A stretch of 64,000 nucleotides of DNA, taken from Bacteroidota bacterium. Its GTDB lineage: Bacteria > Bacteroidota > Bacteroidia > Chitinophagales > Chitinophagaceae. The stretch lies in assembly GCA_018266575.1 (NCBI GenBank), contig JAFEAE010000018.1, positions 62,001-126,000 on the forward strand, given 5' to 3'. Both the position numbers and the translations under genes were made by a program. The number at the start of each line of letters is the position of its first letter. The first letter of the stretch is position 1. The notes below the pieces were generated by a model that saw nothing but the letters and a program-made list of their open reading frames with translations, was not told where the DNA came from and did not search any database. Shown here piece by piece: positions 9,057 through 18,500 of this stretch.

Positions 9057-9375
9057 TCAACCTGATAAAATTGCAATTGCAACATCATACATTTGTGATA
9101 AAGCAATTGCAATATTGTTTTATAAATGTAGAACACCCGCCAGGCAACGTAAGTAATTTTATTTTATTGTTATCTTACTTTGTCGGCAGCATTTCAGAAG
9201 TAATTTATTTAGCTTCATAGCGAAGATTGTACTAAAAATCATAAGTAGCCCCCCAATATTTTCGCTGCTGAAATATCTGTCATTGCCGCTGCCTTAATAT
9301 GAGAATGTGTTTATTAAACCGGTGAGAACAATAAATACGTGATTCCGGCATTTTAAAGTATGTGCAAACCTTAGT
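9057..9375 (+). other. Leader between NusG-like gene and flippase, with promoter and inverted repeat
   Basis: A 319-base gap without a gene. Its first part carries an 11-bp inverted repeat flanking a TACATTTG element (listed separately). If that promoter is used, about 275 nt of untranslated leader precede the flippase ATG at 9376. A weaker 7-bp dyad (ATTTCAG near 9190 and CTGAAAT near 9265) lies in the leader. Confidence 0.5.
9070..9113. promoter_or_regulatory. Inverted repeat flanking a -7 promoter element
   Basis: ATTGCAATTGC at 9070-9080 and its exact reverse complement GCAATTGCAAT at 9103-9113 are separated by 22 bases. Each arm also contains the self-complementary GCAATTGC. The TACATTTG -7 element (9088-9095) lies between the arms, which would place the arms just upstream of the -7 element and just downstream of the start site. 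This is the layout of a repressor operator, or alternatively of a hairpin at the RNA 5' end. Confidence 0.55.
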
Positions 9376-10839
9376 ATGAGCCAAAAGCTAAAAAATACCA
9401 CTATTAACGCGCTTATATGGAGTGGAATTGAAAAATTCAGCCTCCAGGCAATTGGTTTTATATCTACTATCATCGTTGCACGGTTATTAACGCCTGCCGA
9501 CTTCGGATTGGTTGCAATGATCACTGTATTTATCGCGGTTTCGAATGTGTTTATTGACAGTGGTTTTGGCACAGCGATCATTCAGAAAAAAAATTTAACT
9601 AACGAAGATTGTTCTACCGTATTTTTCTTCAACCTGTTTATTGCGGTTCTTCTTTACCTTGTGTTGTTTTTTTGTGCGCCGTTTATCGCTGATTTTTATA
9701 AACAACCTGCACTAATAAATCTTACCAGGGTTTTAGGGCTTGTTCTTGTCTTCAATTCTCTTGGCCTGATCCAGATTTCCTTGATCCAGAAAGAAATAAA
9801 ATTCAAGACAAATACAAAGATCAATTTATTTGCTATTATCATCTCAAGCACAACGGGTATAACCTGCGCGTTGCTTGGTTTTGGTGTCTGGAGCCTGGTG
9901 ATCCAACAGGTATGCCTGAGTTTATCCAAAACAATTTTGCTATGGCTGTTCAATAGCTGGAGGCCCGTTTTTGTATTTAGCAAATCATCATTCAGTCATT
10001 TGTTCAGGTTTAGTTCAGGATTGCTGGTTTCAGAAATTCTGGAAACTTTTTTTCAGAACATCTATTACATTATTATCGGGCGTTTTTTCCCCGCAAGCGA
10101 ACTTGGTTTTTTTACACAGGCAAAAAAATTAAATGATGTTTCTGTAACAACACTTACTTCAGTTGTAACACAAGTTGCATTCCCGGTGTTCTCAACAATA
10201 CACGACGACCTCGCTAAATTGAAAAGCGCATTTCGAAAAAATATCCGCTTCATCAGTTTTTTAGTGTTGCCTCTCAGCTTCTGCCTTATGGCCGTTTCAC
10301 ATTCACTCATTCTTACATTATTGAAAGAAAAATGGCTCCCTTCGGCACCATTGCTTCAGATATTATGCATCATGGGCATTTTTTATACGCTTGATGTTTC
10401 CAATATGGTATTGCTTAAATCAAAAGGTAAATCTGCATTATACCTCAAACTGGAAATTGCAAAAAAAATAATTGCAGTTGTTGCAATTTTAATCGGGATC
10501 CGCTGGGGGATTTTCGGGCTCGCATGGAGTAGTGCCGCAACATTATTTGCAGGATATCTTTTAGATACAATCACAATTGGCCCATTGATCCACTACCCGA
10601 TAAATGAACAACTCAAAGATATTCTTCCATCATTTACTGCAGCAGGTGTGATGGGCATTTGTGTTTATTTCATTGGCACGTCGCTCCAGCTTCCGTCCCT
10701 GATAGTTCTTTGTATACAGGTGATCGCTGCAATTGCTTTGTATTTGCTTTTTGTGTGGATATTGAAAATGGAAGAGCTGAATGAGATCAGGTCGCTGGCG
10801 GCAAAAAAAATTTTTGAAAAAAAAGTTAGGTTAAGCTGA
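9376..10839 (+). CDS. Wzx-like polysaccharide flippase
   Basis: Multi-spanning inner-membrane protein of the MOP/polysaccharide-transport family, 487 residues. It is expected to flip lipid-linked repeat units to the periplasm. The N terminus shows NALIWSGIEKFSLQAIGFISTIIVARLLTPADFGLVAM, here split in two: NALIWSGIEKFSLQAIG and then IIVARLLTPADFGLVAM. The rest alternates hydrophobic helices with short loops, about 12-14 in all. The next gene, a GT2 glycosyltransferase, starts two bases after the stop. Confidence 0.88.
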   Translation: MSQKLKNTTINALIWSGIEKFSLQAIGFISTIIVARLLTPADFGLVAMITVFIAVSNVFIDSGFGTAIIQKKNLTNEDCSTVFFFNLFIAVLLYLVLFFCAPFIADFYKQPALINLTRVLGLVLVFNSLGLIQISLIQKEIKFKTNTKINLFAIIISSTTGITCALLGFGVWSLVIQQVCLSLSKTILLWLFNSWRPVFVFSKSSFSHLFRFSSGLLVSEILETFFQNIYYIIIGRFFPASELGFFTQAKKLNDVSVTTLTSVVTQVAFPVFSTIHDDLAKLKSAFRKNIRFISFLVLPLSFCLMAVSHSLILTLLKEKWLPSAPLLQILCIMGIFYTLDVSNMVLLKSKGKSALYLKLEIAKKIIAVVAILIGIRWGIFGLAWSSAATLFAGYLLDTITIGPLIHYPINEQLKDILPSFTAAGVMGICVYFIGTSLQLPSLIVLCIQVIAAIALYLLFVWILKMEELNEIRSLAAKKIFEKKVRLS

Positions 10840-10841
10840 TT

Positions 10842-11846
10842 ATGAAAGAGCCGTTAGTTTCTGTTGTTATGGCTGCTTACAATGCAGAAAAATACCTGAG
10901 AGAAGCTGTTAACAGTGTGCTTAACCAATCCTATTCAAATATTGAATTGGTTATAGTGAACGATGGCTCTACAGATTCTACCAAAGATATTATTTTGAGT
11001 TACAGCGACAAACGGATAAAATATGTAGAAAACGAAATGAATTCCGGGCTTGTAGTAACGAGAAATAAAGGCCTTGAGAACGCAAGCGGTGAGTATATTG
11101 CAATCCTTGATAGCGATGACATTGCCATGCCGGATAAAATACAGAAACAGGTCAGTTTTCTGGAGGTTAACAAAAATTACGGGCTTTGTGCAACATTTTT
11201 CCGGAAAATTGATGGTGAAGGAAAAATTGTTTCTGACATAACCATCCCCGTTAGTAACAAGGACCTTCAGACTTTTTTGCACTATGATAACTGCATCTGC
11301 CACTCAACAGTAATGGCAAGGGCAGGTTTGCTGAAACAACTCAGATATTCCGAAGGATCTGATATTATCGAGGATACTGATTTGTTGCACAGGTTGGCAA
11401 AGATCACTAAAATGGCAACATTACCCGTCTTTACAACACTGTACAGGATACATGGCACAAATATCAGCATTGCAAAAAAAGAAAAAATGTTTGCGTTGAT
11501 GCGCGGATTGAACAGGGAAAAGCTGAATGACATGCAAGTTCCTTTTTCAGATGAAGAGCTCGGCATTCATTCGAATGCCATTGTATACGAAGACTTTTTT
11601 TTTAACAGTGCTGAAAAAATGAGCCGCCTGGAAAGATGGATATTGAAATTATACAGGCACTGTAGTTTAAACAAAGAATATAACCGGGAGATCATGTACA
11701 AAATTTTGGTCGAGAGGTGGGTGGTAATTTGTTCTAAACGGAAAGCATATTTCAAGATGTTTTTTAATAAAATAATTTTTGTGCGCCCGGTTGATTATTT
11801 AACCATTTTGTATAAAAAAATAACGAACCAGGTAATTAATTATTAA
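10842..11846 (+). CDS. Glycosyltransferase family 2
   Basis: Cytoplasmic GT-A glycosyltransferase, 334 residues. The N-terminal domain carries VSVVMAAYNAEKYLREAV, then VIVNDGSTDSTKD, and the metal-binding DSDD motif (ILDSDDIAMPDKIQKQ) near residue 90. The second half is helical and basic with no transmembrane segment. It presumably adds one sugar to the EPS repeat unit. The donor and acceptor cannot be read from the sequence. It follows the flippase almost without a gap. Confidence 0.88.
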   Translation: MKEPLVSVVMAAYNAEKYLREAVNSVLNQSYSNIELVIVNDGSTDSTKDIILSYSDKRIKYVENEMNSGLVVTRNKGLENASGEYIAILDSDDIAMPDKIQKQVSFLEVNKNYGLCATFFRKIDGEGKIVSDITIPVSNKDLQTFLHYDNCICHSTVMARAGLLKQLRYSEGSDIIEDTDLLHRLAKITKMATLPVFTTLYRIHGTNISIAKKEKMFALMRGLNREKLNDMQVPFSDEELGIHSNAIVYEDFFFNSAEKMSRLERWILKLYRHCSLNKEYNREIMYKILVERWVVICSKRKAYFKMFFNKIIFVRPVDYLTILYKKITNQVINY

Positions 11847-11875
11847 TTTTTTCGGAACCCTTTTAATCTCTTGCA

Positions 11876-13255
11876 TTGACAATTGTACTGATAATACTTG
11901 GAGTTTTGTTCATTGCAACACTGGTCTACAAACCGGAGATCATTGCTGTATTCTTTTTTACGATCACTATTGCAGACATAAATTTTGAAGTGAGCGGATT
12001 GCCGTTGAATATGCGTGCAATGGTAGGCCTTGCCCTTTTTGCAAGAAGCCTTGTTCCGGATAAGGAGATGATCAAACATTCATTTTTCTCCAATGTAAAT
12101 GTCCGCTTGATTGTTTTTTTTATATTTTATGTGTTTGTAGTTACGGAAGTTTATGAATTGGTTACGCCGGAGTTCCTGAAATTATACGCACTCACCTTTA
12201 TTTCGGTATATACAGGCTATCATTATTTCTTCAAAACAGGCAACATGCGTTACCTGAAGATAAGCCTTGCCATTGCCGGTGTTATTTGTTTTTCTGATTT
12301 AGTGTATACTTATGCGGTATACGGTGCATTTCCTGTGCAGCGCATTTATCAAATGTTGTTAGGCATCCCTCCACCCATTGCTGCAAACGGGGAGTATGAA
12401 GAAGTGATCAATCACAATTTTTATGGATTGATTTGTGGGATGAGCTTTGTATTTATTCTGAATGATTTTATTAATAAAAAGCACCCGAATAAACTTATCC
12501 TTTTATTGCTCCCGGTAATGTTTTTGGGAATACTGATGTCTACTTCACGAAGCAGTTTGCTTGGAATGATCGGCATTTCATTTTTTTTGATCAGCAGGGA
12601 ATTAAAACACAGGGAACGAGCAAAAAAAGCATACATGCTTATTACGCTTGCATTGTCTGCGCTTTTTATTTCATTGTTTTTATTTACATCACTGGAGAGC
12701 TATTTCAAGTTAAGCAGCGAATTTACAGACAAGATTACGGGCAGGCTTATTGACGAACCCATTGCTGTATTCGAAAAACACATGGGAATGAATTATAACG
12801 CGCAGGCATTGGATGCGCTTGAATGGAGAGGAGAAGCATCTACAAACGCATTTGATGCATTTAAGGATGACCTTACTTTTCCCGAACAAATTTTTGGTAT
12901 AGGCTTCTGGGGATTTGTAACAAGAAATCTTGGACATAATGATTTGCCGCCGCATAACGGGGTATTACTGATTTTGATTGATAACGGCATTGTTGGCCTG
13001 ATACTTTACAGCATTTTGATTTTTTCAATATTCAGAAAATCTATAAAAGTAAACCCGGATATTTCGCCGGCATTAAGTGTGTTGATATTCGTGATCTTTT
13101 ACTGTATCGGGCAGAATGGTGAGCTCACATCAAGCATCACTTTTTTGTGTATCATTAACCTGGTTGCAGAGAACGAATACCTGGCAAGCAAACCGAAAGA
13201 TGAAGAAGATGGTGAAACACAATCTGTAACAGCAGGACTTGATGAAAATGAATGA
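11876..13255 (+). CDS. Wzy-like O-antigen/EPS polymerase
   Basis: Polytopic membrane protein of 459 residues with about 10-12 hydrophobic segments and a long soluble loop in the second half (about residues 270-370). It looks like the O-antigen ligase/polymerase (Wzy_C) superfamily, including a GIGFWGFVTRNLGHNDLPPHNG segment, here in parts GIGFWGFVTRN and LPPHNG, near the loop end. The start is a TTG, since the next Met is about 45 residues in and would remove the first helix. The C-terminal tail is acidic and soluble. It overlaps the next GT gene by 17 bases. Polymerase is preferred to ligase because of the flippase and chain-length genes nearby. Confidence 0.78.
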   Translation: MTIVLIILGVLFIATLVYKPEIIAVFFFTITIADINFEVSGLPLNMRAMVGLALFARSLVPDKEMIKHSFFSNVNVRLIVFFIFYVFVVTEVYELVTPEFLKLYALTFISVYTGYHYFFKTGNMRYLKISLAIAGVICFSDLVYTYAVYGAFPVQRIYQMLLGIPPPIAANGEYEEVINHNFYGLICGMSFVFILNDFINKKHPNKLILLLLPVMFLGILMSTSRSSLLGMIGISFFLISRELKHRERAKKAYMLITLALSALFISLFLFTSLESYFKLSSEFTDKITGRLIDEPIAVFEKHMGMNYNAQALDALEWRGEASTNAFDAFKDDLTFPEQIFGIGFWGFVTRNLGHNDLPPHNGVLLILIDNGIVGLILYSILIFSIFRKSIKVNPDISPALSVLIFVIFYCIGQNGELTSSITFLCIINLVAENEYLASKPKDEEDGETQSVTAGLDENE

Positions 13256-14378
13256 TAAAAAAAACATGGCGCAAAAAAGAATTTTATATATCACCCCGGC
13301 TTTCCCTGTTGGCGGTGCGGAGAAGTTTCTCATTTTATTGGCCAATTCAATGGTGAATGGAACGGAGAAGCAAACCGTGGTAAGCCTTAGCACAAATAAT
13401 GTTTTGCATGCGGAGCTAAGTGATAAAATAACTTTTGTTACGCTTCCACGCAAAGCCAAATTCGATCCCGATCCAATTCGCAAACTCAGGAAATTAATAA
13501 AGGCTGAAGACCCGGATATAATTTTTTGCATCAATTTCTACACCTATTTCATAGTAAGATGTGCAGTTGCTGCATTATCGCAAAAAGCAAAGCGCATCAT
13601 TTCCTATCACAGCACAATTCATGTAAGTAAGAAGGAGCACCTTCTTCATAAACTATATACAGCTATTTTATCTAAAAAAGATTTTATCATAACCGTTTCT
13701 GAGAACCAGGCAAAATATACTGCACAATTGTATGGTTTGCCGGATACGAAATTCAAAACAATTCATAACGGTATTGATACGGCATATTGGCGGCCTGCTT
13801 CCCCCGAGTGGGATATCAAAAGTTTCAGGGCAAAGCTTGATCTTCCTGCAGCAGCAAAAGTTATTATTATGACGGCTGCACTCAGGCCTGAAAAAAATCA
13901 CATTGGTGCATTGGAAGCGTTGAAAATTTTGCATACGGTTCACCATTGCAAAGCATATTTACTTTTGGTAGGAGATGGAGTGATGAAAGAACAGATCAAA
14001 GCAAAAGTATCCGGGTTGCAATTGGATGAGTATGTAAAATTTGCAGGCACTCAGAAAGAAGTGCGCCCATTTTACTGGGCAAGCGATTTATTTACGCTGG
14101 CTTCAGTAAGCGTGGAAACTTTTTCTATCGCAGCATTGGAAGCAATGTCTTGTGGATTGCCTTGCGTGCTTACAGATATTGGCGGCGCAAGCGAAATGGT
14201 ATCAAACGGAGTGAATGGTTATTTGTGCAAACCCGAGGCAAATGATATTGCGGCAGCGTGGTTTAAAGCGCTTGAACAGGCATTTTCCAAAGAATCAATT
14301 TTTTCATTTACACATGACCGTTTTAGCGCAGAAAAAATGGTCAATCAATATGAAGAATTTTATGCAGCACTGAATTGA
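13239..14378 (+). CDS. Glycosyltransferase family 4
   Basis: GT-B fold glycosyltransferase of 379 residues. The N-terminal acceptor domain has PAFPVGGAEKFLILLANSM. The C-terminal Glycos_transf_1 domain has IHNGIDTAYWRPA, LRPEKNHIGALEAL, LLLVGDG, and the EX7E-type motif ETFSIAALEAMSCGLP. The start overlaps the polymerase gene by 17 bases. Three in-frame Mets lie within the first nine codons, so the exact start is open (a Met at residue 9 is equally possible). Confidence 0.88.
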   Translation: MMKMNDKKNMAQKRILYITPAFPVGGAEKFLILLANSMVNGTEKQTVVSLSTNNVLHAELSDKITFVTLPRKAKFDPDPIRKLRKLIKAEDPDIIFCINFYTYFIVRCAVAALSQKAKRIISYHSTIHVSKKEHLLHKLYTAILSKKDFIITVSENQAKYTAQLYGLPDTKFKTIHNGIDTAYWRPASPEWDIKSFRAKLDLPAAAKVIIMTAALRPEKNHIGALEALKILHTVHHCKAYLLLVGDGVMKEQIKAKVSGLQLDEYVKFAGTQKEVRPFYWASDLFTLASVSVETFSIAALEAMSCGLPCVLTDIGGASEMVSNGVNGYLCKPEANDIAAAWFKALEQAFSKESIFSFTHDRFSAEKMVNQYEEFYAALN

Positions 14379-14451
14379 TATCGGTGCTGTATACAAGATA
14401 GATCATTAATTGGCGTTTAAGCATTAACCTGCGGTTTTGCAGGAGAATTAT

Positions 14452-15702
14452 ATGAGCAGAATATTAATAGCAAACTGGACATGGTACCCTTCCGGCGGTG
14501 ACTGGACGTATGTTGACACTCTTTGTAAATTTTACGAATCAAAGGGGCACGAGGTTATTCCTTTCTCCATGCATGATGAACGAAATTTTGAAACGCCGTA
14601 TTCAAAATATTTTGTTTCGAAGATCGATTACAAGCAGCTCAACAAAAACAAATCTTCCTTAAACGGATTAAAAGCAGTTAAAAATTCTCTCTATTCCTAC
14701 GAAGCGAAAAACAACATCAAAAAGCTGCTTACTGAAAATAAAGTTGACCTCGTTCATCTTAATAATATTCATCATTACCTGACACCAGGCAGTATCATCC
14801 CCGAAATAAAAAAATACAACATCCCGATTTTGTGGACGCTGCATGATTACGTGATACTTTGCCCGAACACCACATTCATCAGCAAAGACAAGGTTTGCGA
14901 AAACTGCAAAGGCGGAAAATATTATCACTGCATCACTCAAAAATGCAAGAAAGGCTCAACTATGGCGAGCATTGTCGCTTCCATGGAAAGTTATACGAAC
15001 AAATGGCTCAATCCTTATAAATATGTAGATTATTTTTTATGCCCGTCGCATTTCATCGCCAATAAATTTATTGAGTTTGGGTTCGATGAAAAACGGATCG
15101 TGAAACTATACAATCCTTTTGATGTGGCTTCGATTAAAATGAACGGTGCAACGATAAATCCCGAAAAAAAGTATATAGTTTATGTTGGAAATATTTTAAA
15201 GGTAAAAGGGGTTTTTACCCTTGTAAAAGCCGTCCGGGACCTTAATATCGACCTCTATATTATCGGCGACGGGGAATCTATGCAGGAACTGCAAGCCCTT
15301 ACAAAACAAAATACTATAAACAACGTTTACTTTTTAGGCAAGAAAAATAAGCAGGAAGTATTAGCGTACGTAAAGAAATCGCAGTTTGTGATTGTGCCGA
15401 GCGAATGGTACGAAAATCTGCCATATTCATTGGTAGAAGCATTGCTGTTATCAAAACCGGTAATCGGGGCGAAGATCGGTGGCATTCCTGAACTCGTGCT
15501 CGATAATAAAACCGGTTATCTTTTTGAGCCGGGAAATGAAACCGATCTGAAAAATAAGATCAGCCGGATGCTTGCATTGCCGCAGGAAGAATTGGATACG
15601 ATGGGAAAGGAGGCAAACAGGCATGCAAATAATATTGTTGATTTTAAAAATTTTGAAGCCAAACTAACAGATGTATTTAAATCTGTAGGATGCAGCTTAT
15701 AA
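14452..15702 (+). CDS. Glycosyltransferase family 4 with Cys cluster
   Basis: GT-B glycosyltransferase, 416 residues. An upstream TTG at 14437 is possible, but the ATG at 14452 sits behind AGGAGA (14441-14446), one of the few clear ribosome binding sites in this window, and begins MSRILIANWTWYPSGGDWTY. The N-terminal domain holds a Cys cluster (CPNTTFI, then CENCKGGKYYHC, then CKKG) near residues 140-170. Such a cluster is known in some GT4 enzymes and may bind zinc. The C-terminal domain has YVGNILKVKGVFTLVKAV, LYIIGDGES and the EX7E-type region ENLPYSLVEALLLSKPVIG. Confidence 0.87.
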   Translation: MSRILIANWTWYPSGGDWTYVDTLCKFYESKGHEVIPFSMHDERNFETPYSKYFVSKIDYKQLNKNKSSLNGLKAVKNSLYSYEAKNNIKKLLTENKVDLVHLNNIHHYLTPGSIIPEIKKYNIPILWTLHDYVILCPNTTFISKDKVCENCKGGKYYHCITQKCKKGSTMASIVASMESYTNKWLNPYKYVDYFLCPSHFIANKFIEFGFDEKRIVKLYNPFDVASIKMNGATINPEKKYIVYVGNILKVKGVFTLVKAVRDLNIDLYIIGDGESMQELQALTKQNTINNVYFLGKKNKQEVLAYVKKSQFVIVPSEWYENLPYSLVEALLLSKPVIGAKIGGIPELVLDNKTGYLFEPGNETDLKNKISRMLALPQEELDTMGKEANRHANNIVDFKNFEAKLTDVFKSVGCSL

Positions 15703-15716
15703 ATTAAACTCATTCG

Positions 15717-16430
15717 ATGCAGGTTATTAATAAACTTATTCAGAAACTTGGAAAAGACGGGTACACATTGGATCCGTCGCTTTCAAAGCTGGATATTTTT
15801 ATAATACTGACGGGAAAGTTTTTTGCAGTGTTGCGTGGTTTTTATCTGAAGATATGGTTGAAAAAATCAGCAGGATTGATTTTTTTGGGAAGAAGGACTC
15901 GCATCAAGCATTGTAATAAAATTCGGTTAGGCAAGACCGTTACCATCGGCGATAATGTAGAAATAAATGCATTATCAAAGAAGGGTATTCAGATGGGGAA
16001 TAATGTTTCTGTTCACCGCAATACTATAATCGAATGTACTGGTGTGATCCGTGAATTAGGCGAAGGCTTGCAGATCGGGAATAACGTGGGCATTGCGCAG
16101 AATTGTTTTATACAGGTGCGGGGAAATGTTTCTATCGGGTCGAATGTAATGTTCGGTCCTGGTGTTTCTATTTTTTCCGAGAATCATGGATTTGAAAAAA
16201 CGGATGTACCGATGATCGAGCAGCTGACAATGCGCAAAGGGGTTGTGATAGAAGATGATGTTTGGTTGGGCACGAGGTGCGTGATACTCGATGGCGTAAC
16301 AATAGGCAGAGGGAGTATTGTTGCAGCGGGGGCTATCGTAAATGCTTCGGTTCCGCCTTATTCGATTGTGGCTGGTGTGCCGGCGAAAGTTATAAAATCA
16401 AGATTAGGTCAACCTGATATCAACCATTAA
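15717..16430 (+). CDS. Left-handed beta-helix acyltransferase (hexapeptide repeat)
   Basis: Acyltransferase of 237 residues. After a basic N-terminal region with one hydrophobic stretch, it runs through hexapeptide repeats of the [LIV]-G-x4 type ([40 protein letters not shown]), then ends with the conserved block [32 protein letters not shown], here given in parts: [15 protein letters not shown] and [16 protein letters not shown]. The catalytic His is probably in ENHGFE. It resembles WcaF/Maa-type O-acetyltransferases and would acetylate an EPS sugar. The gene starts 14 bases after the GT4 gene. Confidence 0.85.
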   Translation: MQVINKLIQKLGKDGYTLDPSLSKLDIFIILTGKFFAVLRGFYLKIWLKKSAGLIFLGRRTRIKHCNKIRLGKTVTIGDNVEINALSKKGIQMGNNVSVHRNTIIECTGVIRELGEGLQIGNNVGIAQNCFIQVRGNVSIGSNVMFGPGVSIFSENHGFEKTDVPMIEQLTMRKGVVIEDDVWLGTRCVILDGVTIGRGSIVAAGAIVNASVPPYSIVAGVPAKVIKSRLGQPDINH

Positions 16431-16453
16431 TATTTTATCAATCTAAAACCGTT

Positions 16454-17377
16454 ATGGCACAGAGCAACAAAAAGAAAATTTATTTAGCAGGAAGCGGTGG
16501 TATGCTGGGCGAAGCATTTTACCGCGTATTCAAAGATGATTTTGAGATCAAGTGTACCGATAAAGATGTCAACACAGATTGGCTCAGTTTTCTCGACTTC
16601 CGCGAATTGGAGAAATACAGGGAAGATGTAAAATCATTCAAAGCAGATTATTTATTTCATCTGGGAGCATATACGGATCTTGAATTCTGCGAACTGAATG
16701 TAGACGATACTTACGCGACAAATACAATGGCTGTTGAAAATGCAGTGTACATCGCTAACGAATTAAATATCCCTCTTCTGTATATCAGCACTGCAGGGAT
16801 TTTCGATGGGAAAAAAGAATTGTATGATGATTGGGATCAGCCAAATCCACTCGGCCATTACGCACGTTCAAAATACATGGGTGAAAAATATGTGATGGCA
16901 CATGCACATCGTTATATCATTTGCCGCGCAGGATGGATGATGGGTGGTGGGCCTGGTAAAGACAAAAAATTCATCAATAAACTTATCAAGCAATTAGTTT
17001 CCGGAAAACGGGAATTGTTTATTGTGAATGATAAAGACGGTACACCTACATTCACAATCGATTTTGCACGAAATGTAAAATTACTTTTTGAAAAAGAATA
17101 TTGGGGATTATACAACCTCGTTTGCAAAGGGCAGACAAGCAGGATGGAAGTTGCAGAGGAATTGGTAAATGTTCTTGGCTTATCTGGCAAAGTAAAATTA
17201 ACTGAAGTGACATCCGAACATTTCAAGGATACCTACTTTGCACAACGCCCTCCATGCGAAAGACTGGTAAATAAAAAATTAGAGTTACGCGGAATTAATA
17301 TTATGCGCGACTGGAAAGTGGCGTTGAGTGAATACATCGATATGTATTTCAAAGATTATTTGAAAGATAAATTTTAA
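16454..17377 (+). CDS. RmlD-like NAD(P)-dependent sugar reductase/epimerase
   Basis: SDR protein of 307 residues resembling dTDP-4-dehydrorhamnose reductase. It has the nucleotide motif LAGSGGMLGEAF near residues 10-21, HLGAYTDLEFCE, ISTAGIFDGKKE, the catalytic pair in YARSKYMGEKYV, and the RmlD-like DKDGTPTFTIDFARN. It is a diverged second RmlD-type gene in the same locus as rfbD. It more likely acts on a different keto-sugar than duplicates rfbD. The substrate is unknown. A GT4 gene follows after 12 bases. Confidence 0.75.
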   Translation: MAQSNKKKIYLAGSGGMLGEAFYRVFKDDFEIKCTDKDVNTDWLSFLDFRELEKYREDVKSFKADYLFHLGAYTDLEFCELNVDDTYATNTMAVENAVYIANELNIPLLYISTAGIFDGKKELYDDWDQPNPLGHYARSKYMGEKYVMAHAHRYIICRAGWMMGGGPGKDKKFINKLIKQLVSGKRELFIVNDKDGTPTFTIDFARNVKLLFEKEYWGLYNLVCKGQTSRMEVAEELVNVLGLSGKVKLTEVTSEHFKDTYFAQRPPCERLVNKKLELRGINIMRDWKVALSEYIDMYFKDYLKDKF

Positions 17378-17389
17378 GAGGAGAATAAA

Positions 17390-18487
17390 ATGCGTATCGC
17401 GTCATTTGGTTTCAGGTCGTTGCCTCCGTCAAAGGGTTCAGCAGGTGCAGATAAATTTGCGTTGGAGTTTTTGCCTCGCCTTGCTGAGCGTGGGCACCAG
17501 GTAACAGGTTATAACCGTATTTATCCGGGGCAGGAAAAAGGCGCGGATGAATACAAAGGGGTGAAGATTGTTTATTTCAAAACAATCCCCAAATCAGGGA
17601 TAGATTCGCTCATTCATTCGGCTAAGGTAACCTGGCATATCATTACCAAAAACCCCGCGGATATTGTTCACATACAAGGCAACAATGCATTGTTCGCCTT
17701 AATATTGAAAATCTTCCGCAAAAAAATTGTGTTGAGCATTGATGGGGTAGAATGGGAACGTGAAAAATGGTCGTGGCCTATGCGAAAACTGGTTTTAGCG
17801 AATGCTTATCTGGCTGTGTATTCTTCCAAATACATTGCAATTGATAATGTTTTTACTAAAGAATTATTCGAGAAAAAATTCAAGAAGAAATTTGAATTCA
17901 TCTCCTTCGGAAGCGAAATAAAAGATGCGGCTGATACAAATATTTTAGAAAAACTCGGACTTGAAAAAGGCGGGTATTTTCTTTTTGTAGGAAGGTTTAT
18001 TCCGGATAAAGGTTTGCAATATCTTATCCCTGCTTTTGAAAAGATCAAGACAGATAAAAAATTAGTATTGGTTGGCGGGTCACCAAACCCAACGGAGTTT
18101 GAAATTAATCTTCAGAAAACAACGGACCCGCGTATTAAATTTCCTGGTTTTGTTTATGGTGATGATACCGTGACGCTGATGAAAAATGCGTACGCATATG
18201 TTCAGCCTTCTGATATTGAAGGATTGTCGCCGGTGATGCTTTCTGTAATGGGGCTTGGCACACCTTTGATATGCAGCGATATCAAAGAAAATATTTTCAT
18301 TGTAAAAGAGGATGCCTACACATTTGAAAAATCAAATGTTGACTCATTGGCAAAAATGCTGGAAAGATCGCTTACTAACAGGGATGAGCATACGAAATTA
18401 GCTGCACAGGCAAAACAACGGATATTAAAAGACTATTCCTGGGAAAGCATAACAGATCAATATTTAAACTTATTTCAAAAAGCATAA
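17390..18487 (+). CDS. Glycosyltransferase family 4
   Basis: GT-B glycosyltransferase, 365 residues. The start ATG is preceded by AGAGGAGA at a good distance, a clear ribosome binding site. The N terminus reads MRIASFGFRSLPPSKGSAGADKFA. The C-terminal domain shows FLFVGRFIPDKGLQYLIPAF, LVLVGGSPNPTEF and the EX7E-like segment PSDIEGLSPVMLSVMGLGTP. It probably adds another EPS sugar. It is followed 13 bases later by the oxidoreductase gene. Confidence 0.88.
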   Translation: MRIASFGFRSLPPSKGSAGADKFALEFLPRLAERGHQVTGYNRIYPGQEKGADEYKGVKIVYFKTIPKSGIDSLIHSAKVTWHIITKNPADIVHIQGNNALFALILKIFRKKIVLSIDGVEWEREKWSWPMRKLVLANAYLAVYSSKYIAIDNVFTKELFEKKFKKKFEFISFGSEIKDAADTNILEKLGLEKGGYFLFVGRFIPDKGLQYLIPAFEKIKTDKKLVLVGGSPNPTEFEINLQKTTDPRIKFPGFVYGDDTVTLMKNAYAYVQPSDIEGLSPVMLSVMGLGTPLICSDIKENIFIVKEDAYTFEKSNVDSLAKMLERSLTNRDEHTKLAAQAKQRILKDYSWESITDQYLNLFQKA

Positions 18488-18500
18488 CAAAAGAATCACA

